Source: Bradyrhizobium oropedii
Lineage (GTDB): Bacteria; Pseudomonadota; Alphaproteobacteria; Rhizobiales; Xanthobacteraceae
Direction of reading: 5' to 3'
Length of the DNA: 62,501 bases
Assembly (NCBI RefSeq): GCF_020889685.1
Contig: NZ_JACMYO010000023.1
Span: 1-62,501, forward strand
The notes under the pieces are model-generated. The model did not search any database, was not told where the DNA came from, and saw nothing but the letters and a program-made list of their open reading frames with translations. The position numbers and the translations under genes were made by a program. Position 1 is the first letter of the stretch; each line of letters starts with the position of its first letter. Below, piece by piece: positions 35,304-43,866 of this stretch.

Positions 35304-35724
35304 TCATCGCGCGCTATCGATGATTGAGCCTCCATCCGGAGTGAGGCTGTAGCCGGTAAGAAATGAGCATCCTTGCTCGCGACAAACAGGACCACTGGCG
35401 CGATGTCTTCTTCCGGCGATCCAAAGCGAGCGAGCGGATTGGTCGGCGCGGGCACGTTCACGTCATTGCCCCACGTCTCCGCCACCGGCAGGACGTTGTT
35501 CACGGTGATCTTGTCGGCGCCCATTCGCGCGCGGCGGTCCGGGTCAGGGCGCGCACCGCCTCTTTCGCCACGTTGTAGGGCCCATAGCCCACTAGGCCGA
35601 CCACCCCGGCCATCGAGCCGAAGTTGATGATCCGGCCCTCTCCGCTGTATTTGAGGTAGGGGTAACAGGCCTGCATCGTTCGCAGATAGGTGGCGACCTG
35701 TTTTGCGCAGATCCTCTGCGACAT
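35304..35724 (-). pseudogene. short-chain dehydrogenase/reductase, C-terminal remnant
   Basis: The minus strand shows SDR blocks in three frames: GRIINFGSMAGVVGLVGYGP and YNVAKEAVRALTRTAAREW (catalytic YxxxK), then ADKITVNNVLPVAETWGND and EDIAPVVLFVASKDAHFL, then LTGYSLTPDGGS at the end. The frame changes are near 35525 and 35360. The N-terminal Rossmann TGxxxGxG part is gone. Not functional. Confidence 0.75.
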
Positions 35725-35729
35725 CGGCG

Positions 35730-36107
<378 letters not shown>

Positions 36108-36110
<3 letters not shown>

Positions 36111-36318
36111 AGTTCATCATGTTGTTCGCCGCCAGTCTGGTATTCGCGAGCCCCGTGCTGGCCGAGGACTACGAAAAAGGACCGAACGGTGGCCTCATGC
36201 TCGACGTTGCCGGCATCGAACTGCTGACGTCCGGTAACACCGTGACCATCAACGTCTGGGAGGCGTGCAAGCCTAATCCGATTCCGACGAAAGGTTATCG
36301 GATGGCGTGTGTCTGCCA
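36108..36318 (+). pseudogene. small periplasmic protein of a metal-efflux operon, truncated
   Basis: The frame starts with a signal peptide ([20 protein letters not shown]), then DYEKGPNGGLMLDVAGIELL, TSGNTVTINVWEACKPN. Genes with this pattern commonly follow czcA-type genes. After KGYRMA the sequence no longer fits, so the C-terminal half is lost. The ATG overlaps the end of the pump remnant. Confidence 0.6.
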
Positions 36319-36540
36319 CGGAATCAGGCCCGGAGGTACCGGAGACTCGGGCGATTCACCGCCTTTTCGACATAGCCCGAGGAATTGCCCCTCCCGCAGA
36401 GCCGCCGTCGTTCGAGGAATTGAGCCGCCAGCGCGGCGAGCCGAGGCCGCCGGTGCCGAAGCACATGGTCGCACCTTACTACGTGACGCCGCACCGTCCG
36501 AAGAACAGAGGCGGCGGCCGCAAGAAGCCGTGACGCGCAA

Positions 36541-36770
36541 GTGCTTGATATGACTCGTTTTCACATTACGAGTCTAGAAACGTGACGATTCTAGATTCGA
36601 ATCATCCCAATTCGAGTCTTGAGATCGGATCATTTCCGATCCTATCTCGTCTTGAGAGGTTAGCTTCCCACAACATCAACAGTCTGAGCGCTTAGCTTCC
36701 CATAAAATTACAAATGCGTCAGCGTCGAGTTTTCCCTATAATTCAAGGGGTTTTCGAATCCTCGCCCCGT
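36541..36770. repeat. AT-rich, repeat-rich region upstream of the replication-like gene
   Basis: It contains the inverted repeats TCTAGAA/TTCTAGA (36573-36595) and GATCGGA/TCCGATC (36623-36641). It also has two direct copies of TTAGCTTCCCA (36660-36670 and 36692-36702) and repeated CGAGTCT/TCGTCTTGAGA words. The base composition drops well below the surroundings. The structure resembles an iteron-type origin or a repressor region of the adjacent gene. Confidence 0.6.
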
Positions 36771-36826
36771 TGACAGATGTTGCGCTGGCATCATTTTATG
36801 TATGCCGCACTGTCCCAAGGATTCAG

Positions 36827-38563
36827 ATGCAATCACTCACGTCGACGCAATCGCGCGCCTCCGAGCGACCCGGCCGCCCCTGGCGAGACGGCAAGCCCGC
36901 GCGCGAGCGCACGACGGGCGAATTCTCTGATGCGTTCAAGCAGGCGAGCTCCGACAACGGCTATCTTCGGTCGGACAGGCGCGCCTATCGCGAGCGCCTG
37001 AAGGCCGAGAAGGAAGCCGACGGCCGCGCCCAGGCCGAACGCGACAAGCTCGAGGCCGCAAAGCAGGCCTGGAAGGACCGCGTCGCCACCCAGGATCAGA
37101 AGGATCTCGTGCGGAAGCACGAACGGGCGCTGGACTTCGTGAAGCGCCACCTGTCGCTGCAGCCCGCTCACGAGCGCATCCACCAAGGATTTGCATGGCC
37201 CGGCGGCTGGGTGATCGAGGGAGAGGTCTGGCGCGATCCGTTCGTCGAGACCGGCCTGCGGACGTGGGAAGAGCCATTCCTGCAGCGCGTGCTGGCGTCG
37301 ATGGGCAAGGCGTCCAAGGATCTGTGCGTCGGCGACACCAAGGATGGCTGCGTCCGCAATTTCAGCAAGCTCCACGGATCCGACAAGCTGTACGGCTTCT
37401 TCGCCGTCAAGTGCCGCGACATGTTCCGGCTGGATTGCGACCGCACCTTCGCCAGCGAGGCCGAACTGCTGTCGTGGCTGGCGTTCCGCGTGATGGAGAG
37501 CGGCGCGCCGTGCATGCCGCACATCGTCGTCTGGATCCCGGACGACCGCTATCCGGGGCGGATCAGAAATCCCCACTTTTACTTCCTGTTGCCGGAAGGC
37601 CGCGCCGTCTGGCCGGAAGCGCCGGACAGCCATCATCGCCTGCTGCGCGCCGTGATCGAGGCCCTGAACGAGGCGTTCGAATGCGATCCCGGCGGCCTGG
37701 CCCATCCGTTCCACGGCAAGATCCCGCTCAGCCCGTTCACGGACTACGTTGTCCCCCAGGACACGTGCATGCCGGCGCTCGACGAATATGCCGACCACAT
37801 GAAGCTGACGTGGCTCGCTCCGGAGATCGCGTTCCGGCAGCAGTCCGTCGACCGCATGGTGGCGGCTGGCTTCGACCGGTCGCAGTCTAACACCTGGTTC
37901 TCGGTGCCGTCCGTCATGTCGACCACCGTGGCGCGCGATCTCCACCGCAACGGCTTCAACGTCGCCGACGAGGACGCGTTCGAGGCGGCGATCTCCGACA
38001 CGATCACGCCCGAGGTGATGAACCTCATCAAGCCGGCACCGGGCGACGTCGGCACCATCGAGGAGATGATCGCCCGCTGCGCCCGCTGGGCGGCGCGGAC
38101 GTTCGATCCGGACAAGGGCGACGCGACCCCGGTGAACCGCGGCGCCATCGCCCATCTGATCGAGCCGACCGACACGCTCCGGGAGAAGCGGCAGAAGGGC
38201 CAGGCCTACGTCGCCGAGAAGCGCACCGCCGCCACGCAAGCCATGCTCAAGCCGGTCTACAAGGAGCGCCGCAAGCGCGACGCCGACCACAGCCGCACCG
38301 CCGTCGCCAAGGCCACCGGCAGGTCCTACAACAACATCAAGCGGCACGAGTTCGAAGTGGACGTCGCCGCCGTCGCGGAGCTGCTCACCGAGCTCGTTTG
38401 CAGTTTGGTGGCTGTTAAGGAGGTTCACCCTGGTCTCCGGCCCAATACCTGCCTCTTCGACCCTGCATCCGGTCGTCCTTGGGCTTCACTGTCAGGTCTT
38501 CCACCACCTCCGGACCCGGATTCCGGTCAAACCATCGATCCTTGTCTCCTTCCGGTGAGCTGA
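36827..38563 (+). CDS. putative replication initiator / primase-polymerase-like protein
   Basis: ATG 36827 is preferred over upstream TTG codons and gives 578 residues. The first 110 residues are highly charged and helical. The following domain has FRLDCDRTFAS (about residue 199), which fits the hhDxD motif of archaeo-eukaryotic primase-type Rep proteins. PHIVVWIPDDRYPGRIR and NPHFYFLLPEG (about 247) fit the later motif with its conserved His. A C-terminal DADHSRTAVAKATGRSYNNI resembles a helix-turn-helix. Together these point to a plasmid/island replication protein. The last 45 residues (after LTELVCS) have odd codon use and may be a foreign tail. Confidence 0.55.
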   Translation: MQSLTSTQSRASERPGRPWRDGKPARERTTGEFSDAFKQASSDNGYLRSDRRAYRERLKAEKEADGRAQAERDKLEAAKQAWKDRVATQDQKDLVRKHERALDFVKRHLSLQPAHERIHQGFAWPGGWVIEGEVWRDPFVETGLRTWEEPFLQRVLASMGKASKDLCVGDTKDGCVRNFSKLHGSDKLYGFFAVKCRDMFRLDCDRTFASEAELLSWLAFRVMESGAPCMPHIVVWIPDDRYPGRIRNPHFYFLLPEGRAVWPEAPDSHHRLLRAVIEALNEAFECDPGGLAHPFHGKIPLSPFTDYVVPQDTCMPALDEYADHMKLTWLAPEIAFRQQSVDRMVAAGFDRSQSNTWFSVPSVMSTTVARDLHRNGFNVADEDAFEAAISDTITPEVMNLIKPAPGDVGTIEEMIARCARWAARTFDPDKGDATPVNRGAIAHLIEPTDTLREKRQKGQAYVAEKRTAATQAMLKPVYKERRKRDADHSRTAVAKATGRSYNNIKRHEFEVDVAAVAELLTELVCSLVAVKEVHPGLRPNTCLFDPASGRPWASLSGLPPPPDPDSGQTIDPCLLPVS

Positions 38564-38770
38564 AGCAAGTCTTCAGTGCCTTTCGGCGTGCGCGCATTCC
38601 GGCCAACCGTGTCCTGAATTCCGGCGATCCCGGCCAACCCCCTTGATCCTTCCCCTTCATCTTCATGGGTCGCACGCGCAACGCTGCAGGCGCCGTCGGC
38701 GATCCGGCCACCCATCGCCACTTTCAGTCTGCCGTGAAACACCCGTCATCGTCACATCGAGGGGGCGACC

Positions 38771-39075
38771 GTGACGAGGGCAAGAATCATGTTGAGGCGC
38801 AGCACCGCCGACGAGATCGACGAAGTCAGGATGACCACGTTCCTGCGAAGCCCGGACCGTCCGAGCGCGAGGATGTTCCGTCAGCCGCAGGATCCGAAGA
38901 CCGCGAAGGCTCGCCAGCGTCTGCGGACCGCCGCATGGCGCAAGGACAACGATGACAAGGGTCGTCCGACCACCGAGGTCATCGGGAAGGCGTTGCTGCT
39001 GGCCGTCGTCGAGTCCGCTGACTTCCAGGCCTTCATGGATGCGGAGCTGTCCATCGTGATGCTGGCGTGCAACTC
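38771..39075 (+). pseudogene. small gene truncated by a foreign junction
   Basis: The frame (start GTG 38771 or ATG 38789) reads MLRRSTADEIDEVRMTTFLR, KTAKARQRLRTAAWRKDNDD and GKALLLAVVESADFQAFMDA. This is credible coding sequence of an island-type protein, but after LSIVMLA (about 39070) it enters the antisense of an epoxide-hydrolase remnant. The natural C-terminus is missing. Confidence 0.55.
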
Positions 39076-39149
39076 TGCGCCGGCGCCGTGCGAATGCCAT
39101 GGACCGTGCCGGCGAGGCCTCGTCGACCAGTCCGACGCCGGAGGTCGGA

Positions 39150-39565
39150 CCTTCGTCGACGAGGGCAGCGTAGCCAGGCGGAACGTTGACGACCTGCAAC
39201 GCGACCCGATCCGGCGCGAAGCGCCTCTTCGTGAACCGGATCTTGAGCTGGTCGAAGGCGTGTTTCTCGTCCGGAGAAAGATTGTCCGGAGCGGGGTTGC
39301 CCGTTGCGACCGCCTTGAAGATCTCGGGCGGCACGACGCGGGGCAGATTGAAATGGATGCCGAGCAGTTCCGGCGCGCCTAGCTTTGCCATTTCATTAGA
39401 AACCGGCGAGCCCCAATCGCCGCCTTGCGCCACGAATTTCCTGTACCCGAGCCGCTTCATCAGCACGACCCAAGCGAGGGCGATCCGTTGCGGATCCCAG
39501 CCGGCCGTCGTCGGCTTGCCGGAGAAACCGCAGCCGGGCATCGAAGGGATCAGCTATACCCGGGA
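39150..39565 (-). pseudogene. epoxide hydrolase fragment
   Basis: The minus strand shows LIPSMPGCGFSGKPTTAGWD, PQRIALAWVVLMKRLGYRKF and VAQGGDWGSPVSNEMAKLGA (nucleophile aspartate in GGDWG), then LLGIHFNLPRVVPPEIF and DEKHAFDQLK. It is the middle part of an epoxide hydrolase (EHN/alpha-beta hydrolase type). A TAG stop precedes LIPSMPG, and the C-terminal half is lost. Confidence 0.75.
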
Positions 39566-39599
39566 GATGGATCCGCTGCTGACTTTACGGCGCAGCGGG

Positions 39600-39979
39600 C
39601 AGGACTTCGCACAGGATACGAAGGAAACATCGGACTTCACGCTCAACCTCTCGTTCAGAGAGCCGTCGCTGCCGCTCCGGCATCAACTGACAAGTTTTTT
39701 CCTTTCGGTAACCGGTGGTTATCGAGGAAGCGAGAAGCGATGCCTACTAAAGTCGAGCCGATTGCGCTTGCAGCGGAGTTCAACCCATGCGACGAATCTG
39801 ATGCTTCCGTAGGCACGACTCGTGTCGCCTGGGAGCCAAGGATGATCGATGGGCACGCTTCCATCGCGGACGGCTCCGGAATGGGGCGCCGGAATCCGGC
39901 AACATGGACGGCATCACCGTTTCCGTGGGCCGGATCGGCAGAAAGTCCCGCAGAGGCGTGACGAGGGCTGAGGCAGGGT
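39600..39979. other. stretch without a supported gene upstream of the defence operon
   Basis: A plus frame through 39740-39961 is open but lacks motifs and a convincing start, and the minus strand has a similar random frame. The region probably holds remnants of the replaced gene and the promoter of the methyltransferase operon. Confidence 0.4.
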
Positions 39980-40084
39980 ATGGGCACGTCCGAAGCGACC
40001 GGCGAGCGGGAGCCGCTTGCGCCGTTCTGGCGTCTTGCTGCGACGGGATTGATGATGACCGCCATCTTCCGTGGGGGCATCTGA
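39980..40084 (+). CDS. very small ORF directly before druM
   Basis: This 34-residue frame from ATG 39980 reads MGTSEATGEREPLAPFWRLA and ATGLMMTAIFRGGI and stops at TGA 40082-40084, one base before the GTG start of the methyltransferase gene. It could be a leader peptide coupling translation or a gene remnant. Confidence 0.3.
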   Translation: MGTSEATGEREPLAPFWRLAATGLMMTAIFRGGI

Positions 40085-40085
40085 C

Positions 40086-41312
40086 GTGCCGAGTTATCTC
40101 GAATTTTTCGCGGGCGGTGGGATGGTGCGCGCCGGCCTTGGCGGCCGGTGGAAGTGCCAGTTTGCGAACGACTTCGATCCTCTCAAGGTCAAGGTCTACG
40201 CGGATAACTGGGGCGACGCGGAAATCCTGGAGGACGACATCCATAATGTCGCGCCGGAAGACCTCGGACGCCGCGCCGATCTCGCCTGGGCATCATTCCC
40301 GTGCCAGGATCTTTCCATGGCAGGGAACGGCTTGGGCATCGGACAGTCCGGGGGACCCACACGCACGCGCTCCGGGACTTTTTGGGCGTTCACCGACCTG
40401 ATGAAGGGCCTCAAGGCGAGCGGTAGGCTTCCGCGCATAGTTGTGTTGGAGAACGTGGTCGGCCTCCTGACGCTAAACGGGGGCGAGGAGTTCAGCACGG
40501 TCATCGGGGCGCTCGACAGGCTAGGCATGCGCGCCGGCGCGGTCGTCGTCGACGCGAGGCATTTCGTTCCACAGTCGCGCCCGCGCGTGTTCATCGTCGC
40601 CGTCGCCAAGACGTCGGCAATCGCCGAAGAGCTCGTGCGCGCCGAGCCGCATCCCACGTGGCATCCCGATCCACTCGTGAAGGCCGTCGCCAAGCTGTCG
40701 GCGCAGTGCCGCGAGCAATGGATTTGGTTCAATCTCGGCGCTGCGCCCGAGCTCAAAAAGACGCTGAACAGGATCGTCAAGACCAATCCCGTCGGGGTCG
40801 AATGGCACACGCCCGCCGAGACCAAGCGTCTCGTCGGGATGATGTCCGAAGCGCACAGACAAAAGCTCGCCGAGGCCAAGAAATCGGGCAAGCGCATCGT
40901 CGGCACGCTCTCCCTGCGCATGCGGCCTTTGAACGGAAAGACGGTTCAGCGCACCGAAATCTGCTTCCGCGGATTGGCCGGATGTCTCCGGACGCCGAAG
41001 GGTGGGGGCTCGAGGCCTCGCATCATCGTGGTGAAGGGCGGGACCGTCCGGACGCGGCTTCTCGCCTCGTCCGAGGCGGCGTCTCTCATGGGATTGAAGG
41101 CGAGCTACGAGCTGCCTGACGTCTACGAATACGCATTCCGGGTCGTCGGCGACGGCGTCGCCGTGCCTGTCGTGTCGTTCCTGCGTGCGAAGCTGTTTAA
41201 TCCGCTCCTTCGCTCAGTCAAGAAACAACGCGCCGCGGGAGCCGGCAAGTCGAAGAGGACAGGGCGTAGCGCCAATAAGGGCCGGCGCGGACAGTTGGAG
41301 CTTCGTGTGTGA
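40086..41312 (+). CDS. druM: DNA (cytosine-5) methyltransferase, Druantia type II DruM-like
   Basis: GTG 40086 has GGGGG eight bases upstream; GTG 40071 is an in-frame alternative. The 408-residue product carries the C5-methyltransferase motifs in order: SAM-binding YLEFFAGGGMVRAGL (4-18), FPCQDLSMAG with the catalytic Cys at about 73, the ENV motif in VVLENVVGLL (120-129), QSRPRVFIVAVAK (about 165), and a C-terminal LMGLKASYELPD (motif IX/X region). In Druantia type II the methylase is thought to mark self DNA. It starts a run of four tightly packed genes with a 1-base gap to the next one. The gene symbol follows from the operon context. Confidence 0.88.
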   Translation: MPSYLEFFAGGGMVRAGLGGRWKCQFANDFDPLKVKVYADNWGDAEILEDDIHNVAPEDLGRRADLAWASFPCQDLSMAGNGLGIGQSGGPTRTRSGTFWAFTDLMKGLKASGRLPRIVVLENVVGLLTLNGGEEFSTVIGALDRLGMRAGAVVVDARHFVPQSRPRVFIVAVAKTSAIAEELVRAEPHPTWHPDPLVKAVAKLSAQCREQWIWFNLGAAPELKKTLNRIVKTNPVGVEWHTPAETKRLVGMMSEAHRQKLAEAKKSGKRIVGTLSLRMRPLNGKTVQRTEICFRGLAGCLRTPKGGGSRPRIIVVKGGTVRTRLLASSEAASLMGLKASYELPDVYEYAFRVVGDGVAVPVVSFLRAKLFNPLLRSVKKQRAAGAGKSKRTGRSANKGRRGQLELRV

Positions 41313-41313
41313 G

Positions 41314-43866
41314 ATGCGCACGGCTCCACTCACCAGCTTGGCCGATTGGGAAGAGGCGCTGACGCGGCGCTTCCTGACGGCGGCAGGCGAGGGCGTGGGT
41401 CCGATCAGGTCGTTCGAAATCAGTCCCGAGACTCTTGCGATGGCGGCAGGTTGGGACGCTTCCGCCGGTGCCCTGGCGGTGTCTTCGTTCAGGAAGGCCT
41501 TGCTTGGCGACTGGCACCTCTATGCGGCGTTGGAGGACGGAAGTTTCGACAGGCGGCTCGCTCCCGATTGCCCCGGCTGCTTCTCCTATCTCGCCCTTAC
41601 GATCTTCGTCGATAGCCAGCGCGACGACGATGTCGCGTCCGAGTTCAGGCCAAAGCTCGCCGCCTTCCTTGGCGTCGATAGATCGTTCTCGAAGCTCACC
41701 GGCGTCGCCACCATGTGGCGTTCGCTGCGGGACTGGCTCGCTCGACAGGTGAGGGCTGGCAAGCCCTTCCGGAAGCTCGTTTTGCCTGCGGACGACGGCT
41801 GGGTGCAGATCGGCTACACGCTCCGCCTCTCCTTTCCGTCGCGCCGCGACCACACGTTTCTCGGGCACTTCTTCGATCAGAATCCAGGCATCGCATCCGA
41901 TGAGAAGGCGATGCTCGCAAGCCTGCGCAACCTCGTCGACCGGACGAACGCGTCCAAGGGGCTGCACGAAGCCTTCGACGAGTTCTACGCTGCCTACAGC
42001 CAGGATCGACGGTCGCTCGCCGACCATCGGTTCTGGAAGCTCGTGCTGTCTGTCGCGGCTGCCCGGAACGTGCAGATGCCGTCGGACGTCTCCATGGAGG
42101 TCTATCCCGACGAAGACGGCCTGCCTCATTTTCGGGTCGATGTCGTCGATCGTTCCGATCGCGGCAGCGTGCATGCTACTCTGCAGTCCGCCGTCGCGGC
42201 CGTCGCCAAGCTCGGCGGCTCTAACCTGTCGAGGGTGGCCGAGGCGGGATACGTCGTGTTCAAGCGCATCGGCACGTCTCGTTGGGCGGCGGTGCCCCGC
42301 TTCTCCGAGTGCCGCGGTGAGGTCAGGATCGGGCTCTGCAGCAGGCTCACGGCCGCGGTCGGGACGAAGCTCGGAAGGCTGCGCGCCAGCGGCGACTGGA
42401 CCCTGACGGTCGATCCGGTTTCGATCGCGCGCGCGGAGGACGCGCTCCGTCGTCTGCTGGCGAAGGAGGACCTGCCGCAGGTCATATCCGGCGTCACCGT
42501 GGCCGGTGGAATCCGGACTGATCACCATTGGCTCGGACGCCGATCGGTTCTTCCCACGATCACGACCGATCTCGGCTTGCCGATGATCGTCGCCGAGGGC
42601 GACGACGACGCGCCGGCTCTGGCCTGTAAGGAGATCGAACCGAGCCGTTACGCGATCACGTCGAAGCGGCCCGTCGCCGGCACCTTTGAGCTCAGAAGCT
42701 CGGCGAGCACCGCCGCGCGTCTTCATTTCGTGGCGGATGCCTTCGTCCATGACGGCCAACGCCCCAGCAATCACGACGACGCTCCGGAGTGGAGGGAATG
42801 CGTCCGGATGCTCGGAGAGACGGCCGAGCCTCCGACGTCTTGGGATCCCGTCCCGGAGAAGCTCGATGATCTCATCGAGTCTGTCTACGCGGGCGGGCGA
42901 AGAGGATGGGCCGAAGCCGATCTGATTCCGTTGCTGGAAAGGATAATCCCGGACGACATGAGCCCGTGGGATTTCCTGCGCAGCCTTCAGGAATCCACGG
43001 TGCTGACGCCGCTGCTGAGGTCGCGCCATCGCGGCCGCACTTGGATTCTGGGGACCGTCTCGTTGGTGCCCATGCGCTCGCGCAACAAGGATTTCGTGTT
43101 GGTCGACGGCTGCGTCCCGGCGCTGCAGCGCCGCGACTTCAAGCAGGCGGTCGCGGCTCTCGGCGGCAGCGCTTTCAGGCGGACAACGTCAGCCTGGGCC
43201 GCCCCTTTGATGGGGGCGACCGGAGTGACGGCGGAGAAGCTTCGCGAGCGGCTCGACTGGCCGATAAAGGCGCCGACAATGCCTGGCAGGAGGCCCGCCG
43301 CGTTCGACGACGATCCGCAACGGCGACTGGAAGCGTACCGAAAGGCGTACGTGTGGTCCTGGGATGCCGGCCGCTTCACATCCGAAGCCACCACGTCGCG
43401 CGTCGAGCTCGCGCGCTGGGTCCATCTGGGCGAACGCGACCACGACGTCTACGTGGTTTCCGAGACCGGCGGCGAGCGGATGTTCTTGTCGCGTTGCGTC
43501 GCCATTGCACACGCGCACATGCTGGCGAACAGGCCGATGTTCCGTCGGGAGGCCGATCGGCTTCTCCGCACGGGGCGTGACGCGTTCGTGCCTGACCAGA
43601 TCGCATTTTGGCTCAGGTATGAGAACCTGGCCAATCCGCTGGTAGGCCCGGCCGGCGGCTATTCCTATCAGGCGAGCCAGGCACAAGTCACCGCCATCGC
43701 TAGGCTTCTGCCCGGGGCGATCGACGCGGGCGCGACGCTCTCGGCATCCTGGGAGGCCGTCGCCGCCGCAAGGCGCCGCGGGTTCGTAGAACGATTGGTC
43801 TTCACGGAAGGGCGCGTCTTGTCCAGCAGGACGCCGTTCGATCCGACGCAGCGGAGTCACGCATGA
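41314..43866 (+). CDS. druF: DruF-like protein of a Druantia type II system
   Basis: The 850-residue protein starts at ATG 41314, one base after the druM stop. No catalytic motif is obvious. The N-terminal 300 residues are mixed alpha/beta (DWEEALTRRFLTAAGEGVG). The middle has VSMEVYPDEDGLPHFRVDVV and repeated RVDVxDRSD-like beta segments. The C-terminal part has EKLDDLIESVYAGGRRGWAE, DMSPWDFLRSLQESTVLTPL and ISHxxxR-free Trp-rich strands. Its position between a C5-methylase and a DruG/DruE pair fits DruF, whose role in known systems is undefined. It overlaps druG by four bases (ATGA). Confidence 0.75.
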   Translation: MRTAPLTSLADWEEALTRRFLTAAGEGVGPIRSFEISPETLAMAAGWDASAGALAVSSFRKALLGDWHLYAALEDGSFDRRLAPDCPGCFSYLALTIFVDSQRDDDVASEFRPKLAAFLGVDRSFSKLTGVATMWRSLRDWLARQVRAGKPFRKLVLPADDGWVQIGYTLRLSFPSRRDHTFLGHFFDQNPGIASDEKAMLASLRNLVDRTNASKGLHEAFDEFYAAYSQDRRSLADHRFWKLVLSVAAARNVQMPSDVSMEVYPDEDGLPHFRVDVVDRSDRGSVHATLQSAVAAVAKLGGSNLSRVAEAGYVVFKRIGTSRWAAVPRFSECRGEVRIGLCSRLTAAVGTKLGRLRASGDWTLTVDPVSIARAEDALRRLLAKEDLPQVISGVTVAGGIRTDHHWLGRRSVLPTITTDLGLPMIVAEGDDDAPALACKEIEPSRYAITSKRPVAGTFELRSSASTAARLHFVADAFVHDGQRPSNHDDAPEWRECVRMLGETAEPPTSWDPVPEKLDDLIESVYAGGRRGWAEADLIPLLERIIPDDMSPWDFLRSLQESTVLTPLLRSRHRGRTWILGTVSLVPMRSRNKDFVLVDGCVPALQRRDFKQAVAALGGSAFRRTTSAWAAPLMGATGVTAEKLRERLDWPIKAPTMPGRRPAAFDDDPQRRLEAYRKAYVWSWDAGRFTSEATTSRVELARWVHLGERDHDVYVVSETGGERMFLSRCVAIAHAHMLANRPMFRREADRLLRTGRDAFVPDQIAFWLRYENLANPLVGPAGGYSYQASQAQVTAIARLLPGAIDAGATLSASWEAVAAARRRGFVERLVFTEGRVLSSRTPFDPTQRSHA

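Noticed and set aside
36833..38428. Minus-strand 531-codon ORF opposite the replication-like gene
   Set aside because: Antisense frame rich in Arg, Gly and Leu without motifs; the plus-strand gene has domain-like features.
39425..39961. Plus-strand 178-codon ORF upstream of the defence operon
   Set aside because: Its first half is antisense to the epoxide-hydrolase remnant, and the second half lacks motifs and a start signal.
41218..43029. Minus-strand 603-codon ORF opposite druF
   Set aside because: High-GC antisense frame; druF is tightly packed in an operon and shows normal codon use.
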